Source of the DNA: an uncultured Collinsella sp.
Lineage (GTDB): Bacteria > Actinomycetota > Coriobacteriia > Coriobacteriales > Coriobacteriaceae
Assembly (NCBI GenBank): GCA_958413895.1
Contig: CATYVQ010000001.1
Location: 62,001 to 126,000 of the forward strand
Reading direction: 5' to 3'
Length of the DNA: 64,000 bases
The notes beneath the pieces were generated by a model that was given only the letters and a program-made list of their open reading frames with translations, was not told where the DNA came from and searched no databases. A program made the position numbers and the translations under genes. Below, piece after piece: positions 43,459 to 53,050 of this stretch. The stretch's first letter is position 1. Every line of letters starts with the position of its first letter.

Positions 43459-43797
43459 TTACCTACGGCGCTCGCCCTCGAGCGTACGGTCGAATGCCCA
43501 GACCCACCAACGCATCACGTGGGCCTGCGAGCCGTCCGGCCGTCCGCACGCCTGGTCCTCCAGATACAACTCGGTCGCATGCCCGCCAAAACGAACCTTA
43601 TACGTTGCCGTACGAACACCGTGAACCGTTAAGCCAAAGCCCGTGGACGAGACAATCTCGTCAATTGTAAAGCAGCGACCGTCGACCCAGCAGACGGTAA
43701 CCGGCACGACTTGTCCGCCCGCAAGGATGCGGGCCACGACGTCCACATACTGCTTGTGCACGCGCCGAGTTTTGCCATCTGTCTGTCGATATTCCAT
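43459..43797 (-). CDS. hypothetical protein, 112 residues
   Basis: Begins MEYRQTDGKTRRVHKQYVD and contains VCWVDGRCFTIDEIVS and YLEDQACGRPDG, ending with a basic tail. It has the feel of a small beta-rich domain resembling DUF-type proteins that act on single-gene loci in actinobacteria, but I cannot name the family. The ATG at 43797 has GGGGG just upstream; the frame is open further up without clear RBS. No membrane segment. Confidence 0.65.
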   Translation of the reverse strand: MEYRQTDGKTRRVHKQYVDVVARILAGGQVVPVTVCWVDGRCFTIDEIVSSTGFGLTVHGVRTATYKVRFGGHATELYLEDQACGRPDGSQAHVMRWWVWAFDRTLEGERRR

Positions 43798-44045
43798 GCC
43801 CCCATTATCGAACGCATGTTTGTATATTGTAAAGCGAACAGACTGTGGTTTTGGAGTGTCGGAGCGAACGCGCGTGTCCGCATGGCGTAATAGCAAAAAG
43901 AACACCCACGGTCAACAGGGCTAATATTCAATTTTAGTGCCAAAAAATTACTTCTCCCATCAGAACTCGGCAAAGAAACCCGCAGGAGGTGATACGATTT
44001 ATCATGTTTTTCTAACGTGTCTGCAAACTTCGAGAAAGCCCATAT

Positions 44046-45095
44046 ATGGACGTAACGTTCTCAACCTTCCTCGGCCAAATTGTGTCGAACCCAGTCCTTG
44101 CCGTCACCGTGATCCTCGCGCTCGGCGCCATCTTCGTCAATGGATGGACCGACGCGCCCAACGCCATCGCGACCTGCGTCACTACGCGTTGCATGCCCGC
44201 CCGCGCCGCCATTCTCATGAGCGCCGCATTCAACTTCCTCGGCGTGCTCATCATGACGCACTTTAACGCGAGCGTCGCCAACACCATCTCACATATCGTC
44301 GACTTTGGCGGAAACAGCACCATGGCGCTCGCCTGCCTGTGCGCGGCGCTGTTCTCCATCGTCGTCTACGGCGCCACAGCATCGCGTTTTGGCATCCCCA
44401 CCTCGCAAAGCCACAGCCTTATCGCCGGCCTGACCGGTGCCGCTATCGCCCTCGGCGGCGCGAGCAGCGTCAACGTCCACGAGTGGATGAAGGTCATCTA
44501 CGGCCTGGCGCTCTCCATCGGCCTGGGCTTTGTCATGGGCTGGGTCCTGTGCAAACTCGTCTCGATTCTTTTCGCCGCCGCCAACAGGCGACGTGCCAAT
44601 GTCTTCTTTAAATACGCTCAGATCGCGAGCGCTGCGGCCATGAGCTTTATGCACGGCGCGCAGGATGGACAGAAGTTCATCGGCGTGCTCTTTTTAGGCG
44701 TGGCCTTCGCAAACGGCCAGACCAGCGTCGGCGATGCCGGCATCCCCATCTGGATTATGCTGCTGTGCTCGGCCACCATGGGCATCGGCACCAGTGTGGG
44801 CGGCGAGCGCATCATCAAGTCCGTCGGCCAGAGTATGGTTAAGCTCGAGAAGTATCAGGGCTTCTCCGCCGACCTCGCAGGCGCCGCGAATCTGCTGCTT
44901 GCCACCCTTACCGGTATCCCCGTGTCCTCCACCCACATCAAGACCTGCGCCATCATGGGCGTCGGCGCCGTCAAGCGCCTCTCGGCCATCAACTTCGGCG
45001 TGGTCAAGGACATGATGTTCACCTGGTTCTTCACCTTCCCCGCCTGCGGACTCATCAGCTTTGTCATGGCCAAGCTGTTCATGATGTTCCTCTAA
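44046..45095 (+). CDS. pit: PiT-family inorganic phosphate transporter
   Basis: 349 residues with about ten membrane helices in two inverted repeats. PiT signatures: FVNGWTDAPNAIATCVTTR in the first half, GIPTSQSHSLIAGLTG, and in the second half MSFMHGAQDGQKFIGV and GIPVSSTHIKTCAIMGVG. These proteins import metal-phosphate with protons at low affinity. AGAAAG lies 10 bp before the ATG at 44046. It is followed 67 bp later by the DUF47 gene, the usual partner. The high-affinity pst system is 5 kb away. Confidence 0.95.
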   Translation: MDVTFSTFLGQIVSNPVLAVTVILALGAIFVNGWTDAPNAIATCVTTRCMPARAAILMSAAFNFLGVLIMTHFNASVANTISHIVDFGGNSTMALACLCAALFSIVVYGATASRFGIPTSQSHSLIAGLTGAAIALGGASSVNVHEWMKVIYGLALSIGLGFVMGWVLCKLVSILFAAANRRRANVFFKYAQIASAAAMSFMHGAQDGQKFIGVLFLGVAFANGQTSVGDAGIPIWIMLLCSATMGIGTSVGGERIIKSVGQSMVKLEKYQGFSADLAGAANLLLATLTGIPVSSTHIKTCAIMGVGAVKRLSAINFGVVKDMMFTWFFTFPACGLISFVMAKLFMMFL

Positions 45096-45162
45096 TCAAA
45101 CCGAACGTCCATCCGGACCGCAACACTTCGCCCACCCGTCTTCGCCTCGAAAGGACCCACTC

Positions 45163-45786
45163 ATGGCAAAGAAACCCGATTCGTTCTACTTTGACAACTA
45201 CGTCGCCTGCGCCGACATGGCCGTCCAGGCCGCCGAGTTGCTTACCAAGATTTTTGAGAACTTTGACCCCGCGCAGATCCACGATATGCTCGACAAGATG
45301 CACGCGATCGAGCATGCGGCCGACAAGAAGCACCATGAGCTTGAGGACGCCCTGCTCACGGCCTTTATCACCCCGCTTGAGCGCGAGGACCTGGACCTGA
45401 TGAGCTGCTCGCTCGACACCGTGCTCGACCGTATCGAGGGCGTCGTGCAGCGCGTCTACTTCACCAACATCCAGAGCATCCATCCCGATGCCATCGTGAT
45501 CGCCCACAAGGTAACCGATGCCTGCCGCGCTATGAAGGACCTGATGGTCGAGCTTCCCAACTACCGCAAGTCCAAAACGCTGCGCGAGCTGGTCATCCAG
45601 ATCAACACGATCGAGTCCGAGGCCGACGAGCTCTACATCAACGCCATGCGCAACCTGCACGTTAACGGCAAGGATCCGCTCGAGGTCATCGCTTGGCGTG
45701 ACGTGTACGCCTTCCTGGAGTACTGCGCCGACTGCTGCGAGAATGTGGCCGATGTCGTGGATTCGATTGTCATGAAGAACAGTTAA
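45163..45786 (+). CDS. DUF47 (PhoU-like) phosphate transport regulator
   Basis: 207 residues, entirely helical, the Pit accessory protein family. Begins KKPDSFYFDNYVACADMAVQ and contains the E/D-rich metal sites of PhoU-like bundles (HAIEHAADKKHHELED, DRIEGVVQRVYF, NTIESEADELY, EYCADCCENVADVVDS). It is thought to gate or regulate the neighbouring PiT transporter. GAAAGGACC precedes the ATG at 45163; same strand and spacing as pit, so one operon. Confidence 0.92.
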   Translation: MAKKPDSFYFDNYVACADMAVQAAELLTKIFENFDPAQIHDMLDKMHAIEHAADKKHHELEDALLTAFITPLEREDLDLMSCSLDTVLDRIEGVVQRVYFTNIQSIHPDAIVIAHKVTDACRAMKDLMVELPNYRKSKTLRELVIQINTIESEADELYINAMRNLHVNGKDPLEVIAWRDVYAFLEYCADCCENVADVVDSIVMKNS

Positions 45787-45810
45787 TTGGGGGTACATGT
45801 CCCACCGGTC

Positions 45811-45889
45811 GCGGGCCCGGCCACTAATAACCTTTTTCACTCCGGCTGCAAGCAGAGTCGTTCAAAAGGTTATTAGTGGCCGGGCCCGC
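45811..45889. repeat. perfect 26-bp inverted repeat
   Basis: Arms 45811-45836 and 45864-45889 (GCGGGCCCGGCCACTAATAA...) are exact reverse complements around a 27-base loop. It is 25 bp after the DUF47 stop and may terminate that operon, though no T-run follows. The remaining gap to the nitroreductase gene (45890-46072) is TTTGG-rich and holds no gene. Confidence 0.85.
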
Positions 45890-46072
45890 TCCCTTATGCA
45901 CCACCATTGGGAACTTTGGCTGATAGGTTTAGCGCAATGGGGGTTTGGCTGAAGGGACCTTTGGTATCCGTTCGGACACTTTGGCCCTTGATGAGCGTTT
46001 GGCTGATTGCTGCTTTGGGTACTGTTTGGGTTACTTTGGGTTTGTTTGATTTTTAATTGTTGGAGGGCTTGT

Positions 46073-46603
46073 ATGTCTTATTTGGATCTGGCTCGGGGTC
46101 GGTATTCTTGTCGTGAGTTTGAAGATCGGGCTGTGGAGCAGGCTGTGGTGGATGCCATTGTTGAGGCTGGGCGTATTGCTCCTTCTGCTTGTAATAATCA
46201 TCCAACCCGTGTGATGGTGTTGGATACGCCTGAGCTTCTGGAGAAGGCTGCTGCTTGTCAGCCTCGGTTTGCTCGTGATGGGTCTATCTTTGGCGCTCCG
46301 CTTATCTTCCTAATTTGCAGCGTTACCAAGGACGCATGGGTGCGCCCGTATGACCAGATGAATTCCAGTGAAATCGATACGTCCATAGTGTGCGATCAGA
46401 TGATGATGGAGGCCACCGAGCAGGGCCTGGGAACGTGCTGGGTATGCCATTTTAAGCCTGAGGTGGCACAGGAGCAGTTCAACCTGCCCGAGGGCGTCTA
46501 TCCCTATCACATGCTCGTCTGTGGCTATCCTGCCGACCACATCGCCGATCCCGAGCATCGCGAGGCCCGCACCATTCCCCTCCCCGACTTCCTCCTCAAA
46601 TAG
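46073..46603 (+). CDS. nitroreductase-family protein
   Basis: 176 residues. The FMN-dependent nitroreductase fold shows RGRYSCREFEDRAV at the N terminus (flavin phosphate site), APSACNNHPTRVMVLD, and the C-terminal GLGTCWVCHF. It is short for the family and probably dimeric. GGAGGG lies 5 bp before the ATG at 46073. The first ~210 bases use T- and G-ending codons (CGT, TCT, GCT, TTG) unlike the rest of the window. From about 46285 the codons become C-ending as in the neighbours. Confidence 0.87.
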   Translation: MSYLDLARGRYSCREFEDRAVEQAVVDAIVEAGRIAPSACNNHPTRVMVLDTPELLEKAAACQPRFARDGSIFGAPLIFLICSVTKDAWVRPYDQMNSSEIDTSIVCDQMMMEATEQGLGTCWVCHFKPEVAQEQFNLPEGVYPYHMLVCGYPADHIADPEHREARTIPLPDFLLK

Positions 46604-46712
46604 ATTTTTAGGACATGGCTTAAACCTACCCTTGACCGCTCACCCGTTCGCCGAGCTCTGCGCCACTATGTTCAGGGCTCGGTTTTTTATGTTGCGCGCC
46701 CCGGCACAGTCA

Positions 46713-46745
46713 TAAAAAAGGACCCGCAAGCTGCGGGTCCTTTCT
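46713..46745. terminator. strong bidirectional terminator between nitroreductase and divIVA
   Basis: AAAGGACCCGC-AAGCT-GCGGGTCCTTT is a perfect 11-bp stem with T-runs on both strands (minus strand TTTTTT). Confidence 0.9.
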
Positions 46746-46769
46746 AGGCACTAAATTGTAGGCCGAATG

Positions 46770-47444
46770 TTAGTCCAGGTCGTCAGCGGCAAAGTTGTCA
46801 ATCGGGGCGAAAGGATCGGCCACAGGGACAACCGGGTCAGCGACGGGCAGCGGCTCGGCGGGAACAGTCACCGCAGGAGAAGCGGCAGAACCGACCGGCG
46901 TGGAGGCCATGAGGTCGGCCGGGAAGGAGTTCTGGGCATCGTCCATAAAGTGCTGGATGAGCTTGAGATACTCGGCCTTGAACTCCTCACGGGAAGCCTT
47001 GAGACGATCGATCTCCTCGAGCTCGGCCTGCTTCTCGGTCAGAGCTTGGCGGATAACCTCGCGTGCCTTGGCGTCAGCCTCGTTGCGGATACGCTCAGCG
47101 TTCTCATTGGCATCGTTGACGATGGTCTCAGCGGTCTGCTGGGCAGCGATCAGGGCAGCGGAAATCTGGCGCTCCTGAGCGGAGAAGTCAGGGGCGGGAG
47201 CAGCCACGGGGGCGGCAGGAACGGCCTGGTCGGCGGTATCCTGAGCTTGGGCAAGCTGAGCCTGTGCGTCGGCAAGCTGCTGCTCGGTAGCAGTCAGACG
47301 ACCCTTAAGGTCAACGATCTTAGCGAGCATAGCGTCAACCTCGGAAGACAGCGTCTCCAAGAAGACGTCGACCTCGGCAGGATCGTAGCCACGCTTGGCC
47401 TCAGAGAAAGTCTGAGCCTGGATGTCTGCAGGGGTAATAGCCAT
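46770..47444 (-). CDS. divIVA: DivIVA/Wag31-family cell-division and polarity protein
   Basis: 224 residues. N-terminal DivIVA domain MAITPADIQAQTFSEAKRGY-DPAEVDVFLETL binds membrane curvature; two coiled-coil stretches follow (about 30-70 and 110-170), split by an Ala/Pro linker, then a Pro/Ala/Val-rich tail. The protein scaffolds pole or septum growth. AAAAGGAG lies 7 bp before the ATG at 47444. It ends the yggS-sepF-yggT-divIVA set and has its own terminator. Confidence 0.93.
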   Translation of the reverse strand: MAITPADIQAQTFSEAKRGYDPAEVDVFLETLSSEVDAMLAKIVDLKGRLTATEQQLADAQAQLAQAQDTADQAVPAAPVAAPAPDFSAQERQISAALIAAQQTAETIVNDANENAERIRNEADAKAREVIRQALTEKQAELEEIDRLKASREEFKAEYLKLIQHFMDDAQNSFPADLMASTPVGSAASPAVTVPAEPLPVADPVVPVADPFAPIDNFAADDLD

Positions 47445-47504
47445 AACAAGTCTCCTTTTCATCGCCTCGGCGCTACACGCCCGACGTAAGTTACTAAGTC
47501 AGTT

Positions 47505-47786
47505 CTACACGAGTATACCTATAAGAAGCTGCAGAACCAGCCTCTGCACCAACTGCAACGCAATAATCGCAACGACCGGCGAAAAATCGATACCGCCCAT
47601 CGGCGGGATGAAACGACGGAACAGGTTGAGCCACGGACCGCACACGCTATCGAGCACCGCGGCAATATCCTGAAGCAAACCACCCTGCTTCATGGGAATC
47701 CACGTCATAAAGCAGTAGACGACAATAAGCGTGGAATAGAAGTTGAACAGCGTGTTGACCAGCTGGACGATAGTGTAGATGTTGAT
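47505..47786 (-). CDS. yggT: YggT-family membrane protein (YlmG-like), non-canonical start
   Basis: About 93 residues with two membrane helices: INIYTIVQLVNTLFNFYSTL with VVYCFMTWIP, then a linker NLFRRFIPPMGGIDFSPV and a second helix VVAIIALQLVQRLVLQLLIG. The central R-F-x-P-x-GG-D-SP pattern is the YggT hallmark. The family sits in the division cluster of many bacteria and affects nucleoid or envelope organisation. No ATG, GTG or TTG lies at the right place: in frame after the GAGGAG site only ATT (47792) or ATC (47786) is available before the first helix, and a stop lies four codons upstream. The ATG at 47708 would cut away the first helix. Confidence 0.82.
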   Translation of the reverse strand: MNIYTIVQLVNTLFNFYSTLIVVYCFMTWIPMKQGGLLQDIAAVLDSVCGPWLNLFRRFIPPMGGIDFSPVVAIIALQLVQRLVLQLLIGILV

Positions 47787-47807
47787 GGGAATCTCCTCGT
47801 CTTGTCT

Positions 47808-48530
47808 TTACTTAAGGTAGCCGTCCGCACGAAGCTTCTTGAGATCGGAATCTTTGACCTCGCAACCGGCGGGCAGCACCATGAACACGCGGTCGCCCAC
47901 CTCCTTGACCGTGGCACCCAGACCGCAGGCAAAGCCGTAAGAGAAGTCCAAGACGCGCTTGGCAACTTCGGTGCGTACGCCCACAAAAATCAGTGCGACA
48001 GGCTGCTTGGTGCGAACGCGGCGCACCACGGTCTCCACGTCGTCATAGCTCTCGGGGCGCAGGACATAGGCCGGCAGCTGCGGTGTGGCGTTGATGATAT
48101 TGCTCGCATAGGCCGAGGCATCGCTCGGTGCAGGCGCAGGCGCAGCGGCGGCACGGGCGCGGGTGTTCTCGGCGTAGCTAGACGGCGTGTCATAGGCACC
48201 AGGACGATAACCGCTCGCAACACTGTCCTGCGAGCGCGAAGGCGGGTTATACGTCGTGGCATGGCGGGAGTCATCGCCGACCAGCTGACCGGAGCGCGTA
48301 TACACGGCAACCGACTCAGCTTCACCACGGCGCGTCTGACCAAGCAGGCCGTTGCTCGGCTCGTCTTGGGTGTAGAAGCCCTCGCCCGAAGCACCGCTGT
48401 AGCCGTTGCCCTGATAACTATCGTCATAGCCGTCATCGTAGCCGTAGTCGTCGTCCTGGCCATAACCCTGGTCGTAACCCTGCTGGCCGCCCAGGTGCAT
48501 CTTATTTTTAATCTCGTCAAGGAAGCCCAT
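47808..48530 (-). CDS. sepF: cell-division protein SepF
   Basis: 240 residues. A membrane-binding amphipathic helix begins MGFLDEIKNKMHLGGQ, followed by a long disordered Gly/Tyr/Asp-rich linker (about 15-140), then the SepF domain from LRPESYDDVETVVRRVRTKQPVALIFVGV with FSYGFACGLGATVKEVGDRVFMVLP. SepF tethers FtsZ to the membrane, replacing FtsA, which the cluster lacks. The linker is longer than in Bacillus. AGAGGACACAACC precedes the ATG at 48530. Confidence 0.95.
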   Translation of the reverse strand: MGFLDEIKNKMHLGGQQGYDQGYGQDDDYGYDDGYDDSYQGNGYSGASGEGFYTQDEPSNGLLGQTRRGEAESVAVYTRSGQLVGDDSRHATTYNPPSRSQDSVASGYRPGAYDTPSSYAENTRARAAAAPAPAPSDASAYASNIINATPQLPAYVLRPESYDDVETVVRRVRTKQPVALIFVGVRTEVAKRVLDFSYGFACGLGATVKEVGDRVFMVLPAGCEVKDSDLKKLRADGYLK

Positions 48531-48590
48531 GGTTGTGTCCTCTCGCGGTTTAGTGCAGGCGCCCCGATAATCAGTGCGCACTTCAGAGCC

Positions 48591-49328
48591 TTATTTTACT
48601 GCAAACTCCGGGCTAAATACTACCCTGCCCAGGCGAACGAGCGTAGAGCCCTCCTCAAGGGCAGGCTCAAAGTCCTCGCTCATGCCGCAGGAAAGCTCAG
48701 GCAGGTTCAAATCGGGATGCGCTGCCTCCAGCTCATCCCTCAGCTCACGAAGCCCCGCAAAGGTGCGGCGTGCCACATCCTTATTCCCCCGGGGCGCCAT
48801 AGTCATAAGCCCCTGCACGCAAATTCCCTCAAGTTCCGCAAGCTCACCCGCGGCGGCGCGAATCTCATCGGGCGAAAAGCCTCCCTTCGACTCCTCACCA
48901 CTCACATTGACCTCAATGAGCACACGCTGGGGGCCGGCGAGCTCACCTGCCTCAATCTTGCGGACAGCACGGCTCGAGATCGCCTGCGCCAGATGCAGCG
49001 AACCCACCGAGTGAATCAGCTCGGCTGAGCCCAGCACCGCATTGATCTTATTGGTCTGCAGGTTGCCGATCATATCGAAGCGCACCTCGGGCAGCTCCGG
49101 ATGCTCCGCCAGACCCGTGAGCTTGCGAACCAGCTCCTGCGGGCGGTTCTCGGCAAAATGGCGATACCCCGCCTGGATGGCGGCAACGGTCTCATCGACA
49201 CCAACGGTCTTGGACACGGCAATGAGGCTCGCGGCGTCGTGGGGACGGCCTGCGCGATCGAGCGCCGCATAAAAACGTTCCAGAATCTGCTCGCGGCGAG
49301 CGCGCATCAAGTCCAAATAGTTATCCAT
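48591..49328 (-). CDS. yggS: YggS/PROSC-family PLP-binding protein (YlmE)
   Basis: 245 residues of the alanine-racemase fold III, with the PLP lysine in LIAVSKTVGVDE and motifs HFAENRPQEL, FDMIGNLQTNKI and GLMTMAPRG. The family buffers free PLP and affects amino-acid balance. The position between the phosphate operon and sepF reproduces the ylmE place of the division cluster. GGAGG lies 10 bp before the ATG at 49328. Confidence 0.93.
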   Translation of the reverse strand: MDNYLDLMRARREQILERFYAALDRAGRPHDAASLIAVSKTVGVDETVAAIQAGYRHFAENRPQELVRKLTGLAEHPELPEVRFDMIGNLQTNKINAVLGSAELIHSVGSLHLAQAISSRAVRKIEAGELAGPQRVLIEVNVSGEESKGGFSPDEIRAAAGELAELEGICVQGLMTMAPRGNKDVARRTFAGLRELRDELEAAHPDLNLPELSCGMSEDFEPALEEGSTLVRLGRVVFSPEFAVK

Positions 49329-49378
49329 TGCTAATCGCCTCCGCTGACAGCCAAACAAGTAGTCCCATGCTAACGCAA

Positions 49379-49410
49379 GAGCGCGGCCCCGCATGTGCAA
49401 GGCCGCGCTC
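49379..49410 (-). terminator. hairpin after phoU
   Basis: GAGCGCGGCC (49379-49388) pairs with GGCCGCGCTC (49401-49410). T-run is weak. It separates phoU from yggS. Confidence 0.5.
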
Positions 49411-49447
49411 ACTTAGGTATTTACAATCTTTCGACGAACGGGGTTAC

Positions 49448-50305
49448 TTACTCCTCGTCGTCCTCGCCATCGTCCTCATCCTCAAGATGATCGAGCAGGT
49501 AGCGAAGACCCTCGCTGACCTCGTTAGCGGGCACCTTGGCAACGTAGCGAGCGTCGACAGCGGGCCTCATGATAACACCCTCGCCCGAAGGCACGCGCAT
49601 GCTCTCGAGCTCATCCTCATCAGTGCGGGCGATATCGCCGGCAGTCATACGCTGTCCGGTCAACAGGAAGGTCAGACGGCAGGCGGCATCGATGGAAATC
49701 GAAGCGATGCGATCGAGGTAGCGCGAAACCATGATGGCGCGGCGCAGGTCGTCATAGTTGCTGTCGTCGTCCATAAAATCGCCCGTGTCCATGCGGTTAA
49801 AGGTGCGGAAGAACTTCTCGTAGGCGGCGTGCACTGGCTCGTCCTCGACGGCCAAGTTGCAGATGATGGACATATCATTGGTGACGAGCGCGGAAAGCGA
49901 AGAGCCCAGCACCTGGTAGACGGCCTCAGCCTCGGCCTCGACCGTGCCGACAAGCTCCTGGGGCAGCGAGATGTCGGCCTTGATCATATGACGCGTGGCG
50001 CGGCAGATCTGGCGAACCTTATCGGTCATGCGCTGCAGGTTAAAGTCGACGTAGATAATCGTCTGCAGCAAGCGGAAGTCGGAGGCGACTGGCGACTGCG
50101 TGGCGATCAGGTTGTAGCACACGGCCTCCAAGTTAGCGCAGCGCGCGTCAATCGAAAGCGTGCGCTTCTTGGTCTTGGTGGCGAGCTTGCGGTCGTCGGT
50201 CACATAGGCCTTAACGGCATCGTGGAGGGCCAGATCGACGGCCTCGTAGATGCTCAGCATCTCGTGGCGGGCCTCGATGAGCTGACGGGAAAACAGTTTA
50301 CGCAT
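49448..50305 (-). CDS. phoU: phosphate transport regulator PhoU
   Basis: 285 residues, longer than the typical 220-240. Two three-helix PhoU bundles carry the metal-site patterns VYQVLGSSLSALVTNDM and DLRRAIMVSRYLDRI, followed by a C-terminal extension (about 225-285) ending in a strongly acidic EDEDDGEDDEE. PhoU holds the Pst/PhoR sensing complex off when phosphate is plentiful. GGAGTG lies 5 bp before the ATG at 50305. Last gene of the pst operon. PhoR/PhoB are not in the window. Confidence 0.92.
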   Translation of the reverse strand: MRKLFSRQLIEARHEMLSIYEAVDLALHDAVKAYVTDDRKLATKTKKRTLSIDARCANLEAVCYNLIATQSPVASDFRLLQTIIYVDFNLQRMTDKVRQICRATRHMIKADISLPQELVGTVEAEAEAVYQVLGSSLSALVTNDMSIICNLAVEDEPVHAAYEKFFRTFNRMDTGDFMDDDSNYDDLRRAIMVSRYLDRIASISIDAACRLTFLLTGQRMTAGDIARTDEDELESMRVPSGEGVIMRPAVDARYVAKVPANEVSEGLRYLLDHLEDEDDGEDDEE

Positions 50306-50397
50306 GGTTCACTCCAATCAGTTGGGTGCGGTCATGCCGCCCGCACAGTGAATACAAACCGGACCAGGTCCGATCGGCTTGGGACTAGTCGCACCGA

Positions 50398-51201
<804 letters not shown>

Positions 51202-51213
51202 GGGACTCCTTAA

Positions 51214-52119
51214 CTAGCGACGCTTGCGCGACAGGAAGCGCGCAAACAGGTTGAAGGCCAGAATGATCACCATCAGCAAGAGCGCGGTGCCATAGGCTGC
51301 GTTCATGTTGATGCCGTCGTTGGCAAGCAGGTACAGGTGAACCGTCATGGGGCGGCCGGAATCGAGCGGCGAAATAGGTAGATTGATGGCCGGGCCCATG
51401 GTGTAGAGCACCACGGCGGTTTCGCCGATGGCGCGACCGATGGCGAGGACGATACCCGTGGCAATACGGCCAAAGGCAGAAGGAAGCACGATCTTGGAGA
51501 CGACCTGCCACTTGGTGGCGCCCAGGCCGTACGCGCCCCAACGGATATAGCGCGGCACGGCGCGAATGGCCTCCTCGGTGGTGCGCATGACGATGGGAAG
51601 CATCAAGAGCGCGAGCGCCAAAGCGGCCGAGACCATCGAAAGACCCAAGCCCATGGCCTCGACAAACAAGGCGTAGCCAAACAGGCCCATAACGATGGAG
51701 GGCACCGAGGCCAAAGCGTCGGCAGCATAGCGAATGAGCTCGACGACCTTACCCTGCTTGGCGTATTCGGCAAGATAGACGGCCGCCAGCACGGCAATCG
51801 GCGTGCAGATGAGCATGGCAAGCACCGTCACGTAGATGGTCGAGACGATCGTGGGCCAAATACCGCCTTCGGCGTTGACGCCCTGGGGCCAACCAAAGAT
51901 AAAGTCAAGCGAGATATGCGGCAAGCCGTTGATGACCACGTAGGCGATAATGGCGACCAACACCAGCGTAGTGATATAGGCCGCAACGCGGAACACGCCG
52001 AGCATGAGTTTGTTGGACAGGTCCTTGTTGATGCGGCCCTTCTTGCCGTGGGAAAGGGCACGCTTGATGCGCTCGCGCGACGAGGTCGTATCGACCGTCG
52101 TGTCAACGGAATCGGACAT
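51214..52119 (-). CDS. pstA: phosphate ABC transporter permease PstA
   Basis: 301 residues with six membrane helices. A basic cytosolic N terminus precedes helix 1 (VAAYITTLVLVAIIAYVVI). The EAA loop is YGLGATKWQVVSKIVLPSAFG, followed by GIVLAIGRAIGETAVVLYTMG. Pairs with PstC to form the channel. The ATG at 52119 is 3 bp after the pstC stop, with a GGGGG site. Confidence 0.95.
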   Translation of the reverse strand: MSDSVDTTVDTTSSRERIKRALSHGKKGRINKDLSNKLMLGVFRVAAYITTLVLVAIIAYVVINGLPHISLDFIFGWPQGVNAEGGIWPTIVSTIYVTVLAMLICTPIAVLAAVYLAEYAKQGKVVELIRYAADALASVPSIVMGLFGYALFVEAMGLGLSMVSAALALALLMLPIVMRTTEEAIRAVPRYIRWGAYGLGATKWQVVSKIVLPSAFGRIATGIVLAIGRAIGETAVVLYTMGPAINLPISPLDSGRPMTVHLYLLANDGINMNAAYGTALLLMVIILAFNLFARFLSRKRR

Positions 52120-52122
52120 AGC

Positions 52123-53049
52123 CTACCCCCTCTTCTTCTTGGAAATCAGACGGACAATGCCCACCAGCGCGGCGGAGATGATAAACAGGACCACACCCAT
52201 GCCAAAGAGCGCCGAACGGTGCAAGCCCGAGGAGTAGCTCATGTCGAGCGCAATCTGGCTCGTGAGCGTCGAGATGGGGCTCGCGATGCTATCGGGAATG
52301 ACCGGAGCATTGCCCACGACCATGAGCACGGCCATGGTCTCGCCGATGGCGCGCCCCATGCCCAAAACGATGGCGTCCACAATGCCCAGCTTGGCGGCCG
52401 GCAGCACGACCTTGTAGATGGTCTGCCACTTGGTGGCGCCCATGGCATAGGAAGCTTCGCGAATACCCATGGGAATGGAATTGAGGGCATCGATGGTGAG
52501 CGTGGTGATGGTGGGGACGATCATGATGGCGAGCACGAACCACGCTGTCAGTGCGCCAAAGCCAAGGCCGCCGGTCAGCTGCGCGATAAACGGACGGATG
52601 ATGACCATGCCAAAGAAGCCGTAGATGATGGAGGGAATGCCCGCCAGCAGGTCGACGGCAGGGCTGATGAGCTTGCGCACGCGCTTGCCGGCGATTTCGA
52701 CCAGGTATACGGCCGTACCCACACCTAGCGGCACGCCCATGGCGAGCGCACCGACGGTCACCAGACCTGAGCCGGCAAGCAGCGACATGATGCCGTAGTG
52801 GCCCTCAGAGGGCGCCCACGTAAAGCTAAAGAAGTCCGCCAGACCGATGTCAGTAAAGACGGGCAGCGCCGAGTACGTGGTAAAGACAAAAATTAGGATG
52901 ACGGTAACGACCGCCAAGAACGCGCAGGCAAAGAAGATCCACTGCAGCGCCTTCTCCTTGATATAGGTACTGCGCGATACGAGAGCCAGCTCGCGCTTCT
53001 TGGGTGCCTGAGCATTCTGCTCAGTCTGGGAGTTTTCCTGTGCTTCCAT
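52123..53049 (-). CDS. pstC: phosphate ABC transporter permease PstC
   Basis: 308 residues, six membrane helices starting WIFFACAFLAVVTVILIFVF. It has LLAGIPSIIYGFFG, the EAA loop SYAMGATKWQTIYKVVLPAA, and GMGRAIGETMAVLMVVGNAP. The ATG at 53049 lies 1 bp after the pstS stop, with GGGGAG 9 bp upstream; a GTG three codons earlier overlaps that site. Confidence 0.95.
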   Translation of the reverse strand: MEAQENSQTEQNAQAPKKRELALVSRSTYIKEKALQWIFFACAFLAVVTVILIFVFTTYSALPVFTDIGLADFFSFTWAPSEGHYGIMSLLAGSGLVTVGALAMGVPLGVGTAVYLVEIAGKRVRKLISPAVDLLAGIPSIIYGFFGMVIIRPFIAQLTGGLGFGALTAWFVLAIMIVPTITTLTIDALNSIPMGIREASYAMGATKWQTIYKVVLPAAKLGIVDAIVLGMGRAIGETMAVLMVVGNAPVIPDSIASPISTLTSQIALDMSYSSGLHRSALFGMGVVLFIISAALVGIVRLISKKKRG

Positions 53050-53050
53050 G

